DNA of 12,074 bases from Candidatus Solibacter sp. (GCA_017883345.1 JADGNT010000064.1:1-12074); one strand, 5' to 3'; positions 1 to 6,397 are shown, counted from the first letter of the stretch. Notes: generated by a model from the letters alone, not told the origin. Made by a program: numbers and translations.

Positions 1-1
1 G

Positions 2-202
2 CCCAAGGCGCAGGCGAAGATGCGCCAGTGGATCGATAACGGGGCGACGCTCGGGTGGCTGATTGATGCGGATCGGCGCACGGTCTATGTGTACCGCCCC
101 GGGCGGGAACCGGAGGAACTGGTGAACATCGATCACCTCCCCGGCGAAGGAATTGTCGAAGGATTTCGCTTGGAATTGGGCGACATCTGGAGAGGCCTGT
201 AG
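2..202 (+). CDS. Uma2 family endonuclease-like protein, C-terminal part
   Basis: This is the 3' end of a gene that begins outside the window; about 66 residues are visible, ending in a TAG. The reading frame is open from base 2. The segment 'MRQWIDNGATLGWLID' followed by 'RTVYVYRPG' and a final 'IVEGFRLELGDIW' matches the typical C-terminus of Uma2 proteins (formerly DUF820), which have a PD-(D/E)XK nuclease-like fold and occur in many copies in cyanobacteria and Acidobacteria. The biological role of the family is poorly defined. The catalytic residues would lie mostly upstream, so activity cannot be judged here. The family assignment comes from recalled motif resemblance and is fairly confident; the internal ATG at 20 is not a real start. 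Confidence 0.8.
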   Translation, partial: PKAQAKMRQWIDNGATLGWLIDADRRTVYVYRPGREPEELVNIDHLPGEGIVEGFRLELGDIWRGL

Positions 203-244
203 GGGAGCTATCGCGCCGTGTGCCCGAGATTCGTCCAAGGGATG

Positions 245-261
245 CCAGCTTCCCAAGCTGG
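245..261. terminator. Small hairpin between convergent genes
   Basis: A perfect 7-bp inverted repeat (ccagctt, loop ccc, aagctgg) lies between the end of the Uma2 gene at 202 and the convergent stop of the SGNH esterase at 282. Its position suggests a bidirectional transcription end point, but there is no U-tract on either strand, so intrinsic termination is uncertain. Confidence 0.3.
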
Positions 262-281
262 ATGTCGCCCCCCCGCCCCGC

Positions 282-1817
282 CTACTTGAAGTACGCCTCC
301 AGCGGATTCTTCCGCAAACCCTTCAAGCCCTCGATCACGCAATCCGCGTTCAACTCGGCGCCGGCGCGCGAGGTGTGCGTATGCTCATCGCCAAACAGCG
401 GCTCCACTTTCTCCGCCCCAAGCGCATCGTACTTGCGCGCGACGATTTCATTCAAATCCACCAGCCCGGCGCTCTCCCCGGCCGCCACCTCGGCAGCCCA
501 TTTGCCGTAAGAGTCGCTGGCGCGCACCGTCTTGCCATCCTTCCAGATCTTGCGCGGCACCAGCGAACACACGATCGGCGTCGCACCCCGCGCCTTCGCA
601 TCCGCAATGAACTTCCGCAGATACCAGCCATCCGTGTGCACCACCTCGTGCGCTTTCGTGATGGGGTTATCGATCTCCTGCGTCTCCTCGCCCGTGCCTT
701 TGATCGTGCCGCGCGCGCGCGCCGGGTCGGCCAGCGGGCCGCTGTCGTTATGCCCGAACTGCATCATCACCACGTCGCCCGCCTTCAGCATGGCGAGCAC
801 CTTCTCCCAGTGCCCCAGCGTCAGGTACGTGCGGCTGCTCAATCCGCCCACCGCGCGATTCACCACGTTCACCTTGCCGGTGTCGAAACGGTCCACCAGC
901 GGCTCGCCCCAGCCCCACTGTCCGTTGGACCCGTCGCCCCGCCCGTTGCGCACCGTCGAATCGCCGATCAGAAATAGTGTCGGCAGTTTCAGGTCGCGCG
1001 GCTCCGGCAGCCGCAGTCCCGCCGTCACCAGCGCGACCGGGTACTTCTCCACCGCCTGCCCCTTCGCCGACAGGAATGCCGCCAGCGGACTGTGGATGCC
1101 TTTCAGCCCCGCGACCACCAGGGACGCGGTGAAGTCCGCGCCTTCCGGACTGGTGTGCGTGTGGTCTTCCGGAAACCACGCCTTCACCTTGACCTCGCCC
1201 AGCTTGTCGTATTGGTCCGCGATGGCGTTGGTCACGTCGGCGAAAGGCACTCCCGCAGCCTTGGCAATCTCACTCGACCACTTGGAAAACTGCCCGTTGG
1301 CGCGCTCCACTTTGCCTTCCTTCCAGATGTTGCGGACCGTGAGCGAAAGCACCACTGGGAGCGCCCCCGCGGCCTTCGCCTCATCGATCATTCGCCGCAT
1401 GTAGTGCCCGAAGGTGTATACCGTTTCCTGGCTTCCGTTGGGCAGCGTGAATTCCTTGGACTCTTCGCCCAGCCCGGGCAGCGAGCCGCGCGCCCGGTCC
1501 TTGTCCGGTGGGCCGCCATCGTTGTGCCCAAACTGGATCAGCACAGAATCGCCGGGCTTCAATTCCGCGCGCACCTTCTCCCACAGACCCTCGGTGATAA
1601 AGGTGCGGCTGCTGCGCCCGGCGTGCGCCCGGTTGGCGGTGTGGGCCTTCCCCTGGTCGAAATAGTCGCCGAACGGATCGCCCCAGCCCCGGCGGTCGGC
1701 GTTGCTGGCCGTGGAATCGCCAATCACCCATACCGTCGGAACCTGCGCCGCTGCCTCTATACCGATCACCGCCATGCCGATCAGCGACATGGTGGTAAAC
1801 GCTTTCAATGACTTCAT
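282..1817 (-). CDS. Secreted tandem-domain SGNH/GDSL esterase, rhamnogalacturonan acetylesterase-like
   Basis: A 511-residue protein with an N-terminal signal peptide (hydrophobic stretch about 10-24, AAA-QVP cleavage-like site) and two homologous SGNH hydrolase domains, about 26-250 and 278-511. Single-domain rhamnogalacturonan acetylesterases are about half this length. Domain 1 shows GDS with nucleophile Ser35, Gly67 of block II (AGRSSRT), GHND at 97-100 and a DHTH motif at 218-221 with catalytic His221. Domain 2 repeats this with Ser287, Gly324, GHND at 355-358 and His481, but has EHTH (Glu478) where domain 1 has Asp218. The family removes acetyl groups from pectic or hemicellulosic sugars outside the cytoplasm; the exact substrate is not readable here. 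The ATG at 1817 has no Shine-Dalgarno sequence, but a TAGAAT hexamer lies 9 nt upstream. It diverges from the CPBP gene across 84 bp. Confidence 0.88.
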   Translation of the reverse strand: MKSLKAFTTMSLIGMAVIGIEAAAQVPTVWVIGDSTASNADRRGWGDPFGDYFDQGKAHTANRAHAGRSSRTFITEGLWEKVRAELKPGDSVLIQFGHNDGGPPDKDRARGSLPGLGEESKEFTLPNGSQETVYTFGHYMRRMIDEAKAAGALPVVLSLTVRNIWKEGKVERANGQFSKWSSEIAKAAGVPFADVTNAIADQYDKLGEVKVKAWFPEDHTHTSPEGADFTASLVVAGLKGIHSPLAAFLSAKGQAVEKYPVALVTAGLRLPEPRDLKLPTLFLIGDSTVRNGRGDGSNGQWGWGEPLVDRFDTGKVNVVNRAVGGLSSRTYLTLGHWEKVLAMLKAGDVVMMQFGHNDSGPLADPARARGTIKGTGEETQEIDNPITKAHEVVHTDGWYLRKFIADAKARGATPIVCSLVPRKIWKDGKTVRASDSYGKWAAEVAAGESAGLVDLNEIVARKYDALGAEKVEPLFGDEHTHTSRAGAELNADCVIEGLKGLRKNPLEAYFK

Positions 1818-1826
1818 TTGGTTCGT

Positions 1827-1832
1827 ATTCTA
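1827..1832 (-). promoter_or_regulatory. Putative -10 box of the SGNH esterase gene
   Basis: TAGAAT on the minus strand, one mismatch from TATAAT, ends 9 nt before the ATG at 1817. No purine-rich ribosome binding site intervenes, which suggests a leaderless or nearly leaderless transcript. No convincing -35 was seen. Confidence 0.45.
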
Positions 1833-1901
1833 CTGCCAAACCCGGTCCGCCCGTGCGTTACCATAGCAGTCGGCCTCCAGACGCCAGATCAGTTTTGCTA
1901 C

Positions 1902-2582
1902 ATGCTGCGATCCATCGATTCCCGCCGCCGCGCCACCATCGGGTACATTGCCCCGTTTCTGGCTTTCGTCGGTATGATGGCGGTCGAGCGCCTCATCCCG
2001 CTGCCACCCCAGTGGTTGTACCCGGTGCGCTTCCTCATCGTGACCTCGCTGATCGGCGCCCTCTCCTGGCCCTACCTCTCCTTCCGTCCCAGTGCCCCGT
2101 TGGCCAGCATGGCCATCGGAGTGGCGGTCTTCGTCATCTGGGTGGCGCCCGACCTGCTGTTCGGATACCGGCATCACTGGCTCTTTGAAAACTCCATCAC
2201 CGGCTCTGCCGCCAGTTCGCTGGCACCTCATTTGAAGGCCAACTTAGGCTTCATGTTGCTGCGCTCCGTCTCCTCCGCGATCATGATCCCCATCCTGGAG
2301 GAACTCTTCTGGCGCGGCTGGATGATGCGCTGGCTGATCGATAACGACTTCCTCACAGTCCCGCTCGGCAAGTACGTGCCTTCCGCTTTTTGGATCGTGG
2401 CCCTGCTGTTTGCCTCCGAACACGGTCCGTATTGGGAAGTCGGCCTGGCCGCCGGAATCGTTTACAACTGGTGGATCGTCCGCACCCGCAACCTCGCCGA
2501 TTGCATCCTCGCCCACGCGGTCACCAATGCCGTGCTCGCTGCGTACGTGGTGGTTGCCGGCCAGTGGCAATACTGGCTATAA
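1902..2582 (+). CDS. CPBP family intramembrane metalloprotease (CAAX prenyl protease-related)
   Basis: A 226-residue multi-pass membrane protein when started at the ATG at 1902; the frame is open upstream to 1818, but that extension is polar and lies in the divergent promoter area. Hydrophobic segments recur through most of the length. The CPBP/Abi motifs are present: Glu-Glu at 133-134 followed by FWRGW (motif 1), FASEH with His174 (motif 2), and HAVTN with His205 and Asn209 (motif 3). These residues form the intramembrane metalloprotease site of the family. The N-terminal half, with 'VERLIPLP' and 'WVAPDLLFG', resembles the CAAX protease-related group described alongside exosortase systems, but no exosortase is visible in this window. 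The substrate is unknown. No Shine-Dalgarno sequence precedes the start, so the start is moderately certain. Confidence 0.85.
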   Translation: MLRSIDSRRRATIGYIAPFLAFVGMMAVERLIPLPPQWLYPVRFLIVTSLIGALSWPYLSFRPSAPLASMAIGVAVFVIWVAPDLLFGYRHHWLFENSITGSAASSLAPHLKANLGFMLLRSVSSAIMIPILEELFWRGWMMRWLIDNDFLTVPLGKYVPSAFWIVALLFASEHGPYWEVGLAAGIVYNWWIVRTRNLADCILAHAVTNAVLAAYVVVAGQWQYWL

Positions 2583-2650
2583 CCGGATTTATCCCGCGCG
2601 CGTCCCACATAGTGGCAGGCACTCAGAAGCGTTCCTTCTCCCTGTCTTCG

Positions 2651-2687
2651 GCTCCGGACGCGGAATGTCGGGCCCGCGTTCCGGAGC
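2651..2687. repeat. GC-rich imperfect hairpin downstream of the CPBP gene
   Basis: The arm at 2651-2663 (gctccggacgcgg) pairs with 2674-2687 (ccgcgttccggagc) with one bulged base and a 10-nt loop. It begins about 70 bp after the CPBP stop and could act as a transcription end point, although no T-run follows directly. Its right arm is also the left copy of a 19-bp direct repeat. Confidence 0.4.
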
Positions 2688-2840
2688 TTGACCGTTTTGG
2701 GGAACGCTGGCCAAGAATACGCCCCAAACCGGGGACTGACATGAATTTCGGGCGCAGTTTGCCGGAAATTCGCGGTCTGTCCCCGGTTTGCCCGCCGGAT
2801 ACGAACCCACCCTCGTCGTGTGCCCCAAAACGGTTAAGCA
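2685..2840. repeat. Palindromic repeat element A (type 1, interrupted by a type 2 element)
   Basis: Outer arms at 2685-2702 (agcttgaccgttttgggg) and 2823-2840 (ccccaaaacggttaagca) are complementary at 16 of 18 positions. The interior shares 'gaatacgcccc', 'ggatacg' and 'tcgtcgtgtgccc' in the same order with the element at 6254-6345. A second palindrome interrupts this shared frame at 2726-2789. The right end lies 32 nt before the putative -10 box of the ABC-F gene. Confidence 0.75.
2726..2789. repeat. Palindromic repeat type 2, copy nested inside element A
   Basis: A 64-bp palindrome with perfect 11-bp ends: aaaccggggac at 2726-2736 and gtccccggttt at 2779-2789. The interior also pairs partly (gaatttc against ggaaattcgcgg). 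A related copy stands alone at 5400-5475, sharing the ends, 'ggcgcagt' and 'ggaaattcgc'. Such compact, highly palindromic intergenic elements resemble REP/BIME-type sequences mobilised by RAYT transposases; no RAYT gene is present here. Confidence 0.7.
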
Positions 2841-2872
2841 CCCCGGGCCCGCGTTCCGGAGCGCGCGCTCGC

Positions 2873-2878
2873 TACAAT
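2873..2878 (+). promoter_or_regulatory. Putative -10 box of the ABC-F gene
   Basis: TACAAT, one mismatch from consensus, with 12 nt to the ATG at 2891. The gap sequence (aataattgttaaccg region) contains no Shine-Dalgarno motif, so a leader of only a few nucleotides is predicted. No clear -35 was seen. Confidence 0.4.
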
Positions 2879-2890
2879 AATTGTTAACCG

Positions 2891-4825
2891 ATGATCCAAC
2901 TCACAGGGGCCGGGAAACGTTACGGCCCCAGAATCCTTTTTGAAAACACCGACTGGCTGGTGACGCCCAACGAGCGCGCCGGCATTGTGGGCGCCAATGG
3001 CGCCGGCAAGTCGTCGCTCTTGAAAGTGCTGGCCGGCATCGAGGGACTCGATTCCGGCGTCATGACCACCCAGAAGGGCGTCACCCTCGGCTACCTGCCC
3101 CAGGAAGGCCTCTCGCTTTCCGGCCGCTCTGTCTTCGCCGAGTGCATGACCGTGTTCGCCCACCTCCGTGAGCTCGAAGTGGAGCAGGAGGACCTGGCCC
3201 ACCGCCTAGCCGAACTCGACCCCTCCAGCCCGGAATACGGGCAGGTCGCCGAGCGGTTTCACCAGGCGGAAGGCGAGTTCCGCGCCCGCGACGGCTACAC
3301 CATCGAATCTCAGGTGGGCGCCGTACTCAGCGGCCTCGGCTTCCCGCAGCGCGATTGGAAACGCCGCACCGAAGAGTTCTCCGGCGGCTGGCAGATGCGC
3401 ATCGCGCTCGCCAAACTGCTCCTCGAAAAGCCCAACCTGCTGCTCCTGGACGAGCCCACCAACCACCTCGACCTGGAGGCCCGCAACTGGCTGGAAGAGT
3501 ACCTGGCCGCCTACCCCAATGCTTACGTGCTGGTTTCTCACGACCGCTACTTCCTCGACGTCACGGTGCGCAAAATCGTCGAGCTCTGGAACAAAAAACT
3601 GCACTTTTACACCGGCGGGTACTCCCGCTACGAGGTGCAGAAAGAGGAGCGGCGCACGCAACTTCATGCCGCTTACGCGCACCAGCAGGACCGCGTCCAA
3701 CAACTGGAAGCCTTCATCAATCGCTTCCGCGCCCAAGCCACCAAGGCCAAACAGGTGCAGAGCCGCATTAAGGAGCTGGAGAAGATCGAACGGATCGAAA
3801 TTCCGCCGGGAGAGAAGACCATCCATTTCAGCTTCCCGCAGCCCAGACCGAGCGGCCGCATCGTGGCCGAGTTCAAGAAGGTCTCCAAGGCCTACGGCGA
3901 TCACGTCGTGTTTTCCGATGGCGACCTGATCGTCGAGCGCGGCGACCGCGTGTCCCTGGTGGGCGTCAACGGCGCCGGCAAGTCCACCATGATCAAGATT
4001 CTGGCCGGCGCCGAGCCGGTGACCTCGGGCGAATATATCCTCGGTCACAACGCCCAGCCCGACTATTTCGCGCAGGACCAATACAAGGAACTCGACCAGA
4101 ACGCGCGCATGATCGACGATTTGGCCACCGTCGCTCCGCGCGCCACCAATACCGAGCTGCGCAGCATCCTGGGTTGTTTCCTCTTCTCCGAAGACGATGT
4201 CTTCAAGCCGATTGGGGTGCTTTCCGGCGGCGAACGCAACCGCTATGCGCTGGCCCGCATGTTGATGGTGCCGTCGAACTTCATGCTGCTCGACGAGCCC
4301 ACCAACCACCTGGACATGCGCGCCAAGGATGTCCTGCTGACCGCCTTACAGGAGTACCACGGCACCGTCGTCTTCGTTTCGCACGACCGCTACTTCATCG
4401 ACAAACTGGCCACTCGCGTGATCGAAGTGGAGAACGGCCTGGTCCACGTTTACCCTGGCAACTACGAGGACTACCTCTGGCGCAAGCAGGGCGGCGGGAG
4501 CGCCCCAACTCCAGCCGGCGATTCCCCGGCGGCTCCCGCCCCGGCCCCGGCCGGCACCCCGGCGCCGGCAGAGCCTGCCAAGGCCCCGGCAACCCGCCTC
4601 AACCCCATCAAGCTCCGCCAGATGAAGCAGCGCAGCCACGCCATTGAAGACGAAATCACGCGCCTCGAAGTCGAGATCGCCGACTACGAAGCCGCCCTCG
4701 GCAACTTTGTCAATGTCGATGAAACTAAGAGAGTTACAGAGCTACTCGAGGCCCGCCGAGCGGACTTCGAGGCGCTTATGATTGAGTGGGAAGACGTTGC
4801 GCAGTCGATTGAGGCGAACTCGTAG
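2891..4825 (+). CDS. ABC-F family ATP-binding protein (ribosome-associated translation factor type)
   Basis: A 644-residue soluble protein with two ABC ATPase domains and no membrane segments, as expected for ABC-F. Domain 1 has Walker A GANGAGKS at 34-41, signature FSGGW at 163-167, Walker B plus LLLDEPTNHLD around 183-194 and the switch SHDRY at 216-220. A charged helical linker at about 245-305 connects to domain 2, with Walker A GVNGAGKST at 358-366, signature LSGGE at 444-448, LLDEPTNHLD at 466-475 and SHDRY at 497-501. A Pro/Ala-rich hinge (about 537-567) leads to a C-terminal coiled coil (about 570-640). ABC-F proteins bind the ribosomal E-site region and relieve stalled translation; which subfamily this belongs to (YdiF/Uup-like is my best guess) is not settled. 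It ends 3 bp before the convergent stop of a zinc-ribbon gene. No Shine-Dalgarno sequence is seen. Confidence 0.95.
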   Translation: MIQLTGAGKRYGPRILFENTDWLVTPNERAGIVGANGAGKSSLLKVLAGIEGLDSGVMTTQKGVTLGYLPQEGLSLSGRSVFAECMTVFAHLRELEVEQEDLAHRLAELDPSSPEYGQVAERFHQAEGEFRARDGYTIESQVGAVLSGLGFPQRDWKRRTEEFSGGWQMRIALAKLLLEKPNLLLLDEPTNHLDLEARNWLEEYLAAYPNAYVLVSHDRYFLDVTVRKIVELWNKKLHFYTGGYSRYEVQKEERRTQLHAAYAHQQDRVQQLEAFINRFRAQATKAKQVQSRIKELEKIERIEIPPGEKTIHFSFPQPRPSGRIVAEFKKVSKAYGDHVVFSDGDLIVERGDRVSLVGVNGAGKSTMIKILAGAEPVTSGEYILGHNAQPDYFAQDQYKELDQNARMIDDLATVAPRATNTELRSILGCFLFSEDDVFKPIGVLSGGERNRYALARMLMVPSNFMLLDEPTNHLDMRAKDVLLTALQEYHGTVVFVSHDRYFIDKLATRVIEVENGLVHVYPGNYEDYLWRKQGGGSAPTPAGDSPAAPAPAPAGTPAPAEPAKAPATRLNPIKLRQMKQRSHAIEDEITRLEVEIADYEAALGNFVNVDETKRVTELLEARRADFEALMIEWEDVAQSIEANS

Positions 4826-4828
4826 ACC

Positions 4829-5056
4829 CTATTCCTGCATCGGCATTTGCTGTTCGATCTCGCGCCATGCGCTGATCTTCAGCCTGCGGCACACCCAGCA
4901 CAACGGCTCCCCAGCCGCCAGGACGGTTGTCTCCGCGCCGCACACCGAGCACTTCTCCATCTTCTTGAGACGGTCCGGCGAGACGGACTTCTTCGCCTGT
5001 TCCAGCAGGTCGGCGGGAACTACCGGCTCGGGTTTCGGTTGGATCTTACGTTTCAT
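4829..5056 (-). CDS. Small zinc-ribbon protein (75 aa), unknown function
   Basis: A 75-residue basic protein starting at the ATG at 5056; a TTG five codons upstream (5071) is a less likely start. Two CXXC pairs, Cys36/Cys39 (CSVC) and Cys53/Cys56 (CWVC), are 13 residues apart, as expected for a single zinc-ribbon knuckle binding one Zn2+. Before it lies a Lys/Pro-rich segment (1-14) and an amphipathic helix (about 15-34); after it a short helix with Trp64. I do not recognise a named family. It is downstream of, and on the same strand as, the 60-aa zinc-ribbon gene with a 71-bp gap, so co-transcription is possible. No strong Shine-Dalgarno sequence precedes the ATG, only a gggg run about 4 nt away. 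The stop is 3 bp from the ABC-F stop. Confidence 0.7.
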   Translation of the reverse strand: MKRKIQPKPEPVVPADLLEQAKKSVSPDRLKKMEKCSVCGAETTVLAAGEPLCWVCRRLKISAWREIEQQMPMQE

Positions 5057-5127
5057 CGGGCCCCAATACAACTTTTACTATGACAGAAAGCAACTCGGCG
5101 GACAACCTAACCTCAGGTGCCCCGGTA

Positions 5128-5310
5128 CTATGCCGCTTCCGGAATTTGTATTACCACCGCCACTTCCAGGGAAGACCCGCAGCGAGGGCACTTCTGGCCG
5201 GCTGCAATCCTGGCATATTTCCCCTTCAGATCGATCTCCGCGGGGACGGTGTGAGTGCATATCGGGCAATGTGCCAACCCTTGGATGTGATTTTCGAGTA
5301 AAATTTTCAT
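5128..5310 (-). CDS. Small zinc-ribbon protein (60 aa), unknown function
   Basis: A 60-residue protein with two CPxC knuckles, Cys15/Cys18 (CPIC) and Cys41/Cys44 (CPRC), separated by 22 residues that include a 'DLKGKYARIAAGQK' stretch. This is a typical small rubredoxin-like or zinc-ribbon fold likely to bind one Zn2+. The ATG at 5310 has a consensus ribosome binding site (AGGAGG, 8 nt spacing), which is unusual among genes in this window and makes the start reliable. The next gene downstream on the same strand is another CXXC-pair protein. No function can be assigned; a role in protein-protein or nucleic-acid binding is only a possibility. Confidence 0.8.
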   Translation of the reverse strand: MKILLENHIQGLAHCPICTHTVPAEIDLKGKYARIAAGQKCPRCGSSLEVAVVIQIPEAA

Positions 5311-5318
5311 TTTCCACT

Positions 5319-5324
5319 CCTCCT
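5319..5324 (-). promoter_or_regulatory. Consensus ribosome binding site of the 60-aa zinc-ribbon gene
   Basis: AGGAGG on the minus strand, 8 nt from the ATG at 5310. It decides the start of this short gene and is one of only three clear Shine-Dalgarno sites I found. Confidence 0.8.
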
Positions 5325-5399
5325 CATCTCATCGGACGCAGGGCAGTGGCCACTAGTTGTCGAAAGTTTCGTAAATATTTCTAAATCGTACTCGATCAT

Positions 5400-5475
5400 C
5401 CGGGGACTGACAAGACTGACATGGATTTCCGGCGCAGTCTGCAGGAAATTCGCTGTCAGCCCTGTCTGTCCCCGG
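5400..5475. repeat. Palindromic repeat type 2, solitary copy (element C)
   Basis: Arms at 5400-5421 and 5454-5475 are complementary at 19 of 22 positions, with perfect ccggggac/gtccccgg ends. The middle (ggcgcagt, then ggaaattcgc) matches the nested element at 2726-2789. Relative to that copy it carries about 9 extra bp in each arm. It ends 12 nt before the putative -10 box of the DUF3467 gene. Confidence 0.75.
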
Positions 5476-5487
5476 TTTCGCCAGTGA

Positions 5488-5493
5488 TACGCT
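5488..5493 (+). promoter_or_regulatory. Putative -10 box of the DUF3467 gene
   Basis: TACGCT fits TANNNT and lies 7 nt before the ATG at 5501. The intervening ggagagt could instead serve as a weak, very close Shine-Dalgarno site, so this call is tentative. Confidence 0.3.
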
Positions 5494-5500
5494 GGAGAGT

Positions 5501-5794
5501 ATGACGCAGCAGCCCTCGCCCAAGATTCAGTTGATCAACACCTCCGAGTACCGGGAGAACTATGCCAATAGCGTTCAGATCCGCGTGAATCTGTGGGATT
5601 TCTTTCTCATGTTCGGCCGGGTCAACCAGACTGCCGCGGACAACGTGGCCATCCACAATTTCCAGGGCGTCTACCTCAGCCCCCAGCAGGCCAAGGCCCT
5701 GCTCAACATCCTGCAACAAAACGTAACCCAGTACGAAACCGCCTTTGGGGAGATTAAGCTGGAACCCCACGCCGACGGCGGCATCGTCCAATAG
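5501..5794 (+). CDS. DUF3467 domain-containing protein
   Basis: A 97-residue protein that fits the DUF3467 family along nearly its whole length. Characteristic segments are 'IQLINTSEYRENYANSVQIRVNLWDFF' near the N-terminus (split here as residues about 9-35), a central beta-rich part, and 'GVYLSPQQAKALLNIL' (about 56-71), followed by a helix and an acidic C-terminus. The family is widespread and small, with no established biochemical role; its fold is predicted to be alpha/beta and cytosolic. The gene stands alone between minus-strand neighbours. A palindromic repeat occupies the region where a -35 element would be, so that repeat could affect its transcription. The start is supported by the family's usual N-terminus. 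Confidence 0.85.
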   Translation: MTQQPSPKIQLINTSEYRENYANSVQIRVNLWDFFLMFGRVNQTAADNVAIHNFQGVYLSPQQAKALLNILQQNVTQYETAFGEIKLEPHADGGIVQ

Positions 5795-5816
5795 CCGCTC
5801 TAGCCACCCGCCCGCT

Positions 5817-6152
5817 TCAGTTTACGCTGGGACCGGCGGCGCGCGCCGGCATCGAAAACTCCTGAACGCCCGAACGGCACAGGTATTCGAGCAGCAGGAT
5901 CATCTTGAGTTCCTGGTCGGTGGAGCGCATCCGGGCGCGGTCCGCCCGCGCCTGTTGAAAACGCGCAATCCGTTCCGCGATCTCCGCCCGATTGCGCGCG
6001 CAACGCACCTGCGATTCCAAAACGCAAGAGCCCAGAAACTCGGCGATAAATTGAAGTTCATCGGAAGAGAGGCCGGCCAGAAAGCGGCGGGCCGTCGATT
6101 TCAGCGGTTGATCGGCACACGAAACAAGGGCGGCTACCAGGGAATTTCGCAC
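5817..6152 (-). CDS. Hypothetical protein, 111 aa, Cys-containing and helical
   Basis: The 111-residue frame starts at a GTG (6152) preceded by AGGAG with 7-nt spacing, and this ribosome binding site supports both strand and start. The sequence is mostly helical: 'SLVAALVSCADQPLKSTARRFLAGLSSDELQFIAEFLGSC' is split between a hydrophobic N-terminal helix and a second helix, then an Arg-rich region (50-76) and 'ELKMILLLEYLCRSG' (81-95). Cysteines occur at 12, 43, 51 and 92, not in CXXC pairs. There is no signal peptide. I do not recognise a family. An overlapping frame (5800-6027, minus) is judged a shadow because it lacks a ribosome binding site. The gene converges on DUF3467 with 22 bp between stops. 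Confidence 0.65.
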   Translation of the reverse strand: MRNSLVAALVSCADQPLKSTARRFLAGLSSDELQFIAEFLGSCVLESQVRCARNRAEIAERIARFQQARADRARMRSTDQELKMILLLEYLCRSGVQEFSMPARAAGPSVN

Positions 6153-6159
6153 GGCAGAT

Positions 6160-6164
6160 CTCCT
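6160..6164 (-). promoter_or_regulatory. Ribosome binding site deciding a GTG start
   Basis: AGGAG on the minus strand, 7 nt from the GTG at 6152, supports the non-ATG start of the 111-aa protein. Confidence 0.65.
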
Positions 6165-6253
6165 GTCGGTGAGGAAGCATACTAAGCTATGTGGATCTGT
6201 ACCGTATTATGGCGAATCCCGCAAGCGCGTGCAAGGGGCTCCCCTCCGTGGGG

Positions 6254-6345
6254 TGCTTAAACGTTTTCGCGCAAGGCCGGCCATTGAATACGCCCCCTGG
6301 AAGGATACGTCCCATTTTCGTCGTGTGCCCGAAAACGTTTAAGCA
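6254..6345. repeat. Palindromic repeat element B (type 1, uninterrupted)
   Basis: Perfect 16-bp inverted repeats: tgcttaaacgttttcg at 6254-6269 and cgaaaacgtttaagca at 6330-6345. The 60-bp interior shares 'gaatacgcccc', 'ggatacg' and 'tcgtcgtgtgccc' with element A, in the same order and orientation. Short direct copies of ctccgtg flank it at 6244-6250 and 6351-6357. It lies upstream of the 146-aa gene, 32 nt before a CATAAT hexamer, the same distance as element A keeps from the ABC-F -10 box. Confidence 0.8.
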
Positions 6346-6374
6346 TCTCCCTCCGTGCCGACCCCACCACCCGC

Positions 6375-6383
6375 TATCATAAT
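6375..6383 (+). promoter_or_regulatory. Putative -10 region of the 146-aa protein gene
   Basis: TATCAT (6375-6380) overlaps CATAAT (6378-6383); either leaves a leader of roughly 7-10 nt before the ATG at 6398. No Shine-Dalgarno sequence is seen in that gap. Confidence 0.35.
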
Positions 6384-6397
6384 GTACGGAATTCCTC

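Larger units (their letters stand above)
2669..2862. repeat. 19-bp perfect direct repeats flanking a palindromic element
   Basis: The sequence cgggcccgcgttccggagc occurs at 2669-2687 and again at 2844-2862, bracketing the palindromic element at 2685-2840. The two copies are identical over 19 bp. They are longer than most target-site duplications, so a simple insertion footprint is not proven. Confidence 0.75.

Noticed and set aside
153..977. Long + strand open frame opposite the SGNH esterase
   Set aside because: It lies antisense to a gene with clear catalytic motifs; its His/Arg-rich translation is typical of a GC-rich shadow frame.
1092..1811. Second + strand frame opposite the SGNH esterase
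   Set aside because: Same reason: shadow of a well-supported gene, no recognisable motif.
3206..4309. 367-codon minus frame inside the ABC-F gene
   Set aside because: The ABC-F frame carries all ATPase motifs; the antisense translation is low-complexity Gly/Val/His-rich with no domain.
4782..5384. 200-codon + frame across the zinc-ribbon genes
   Set aside because: It overlaps the end of ABC-F and is antisense to two CXXC-pair proteins, one with a consensus ribosome binding site; its own translation has no motif.
5800..6027. 75-codon minus frame overlapping the 111-aa gene
   Set aside because: No ribosome binding site, Arg/Gly/Ala-rich shadow composition; the overlapping GTG frame has a good one.
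2669..6345. The palindromic repeats as a CRISPR array
   Set aside because: The copies are few, dispersed over 3.6 kb, long and palindromic, with no regular spacers and no cas genes.
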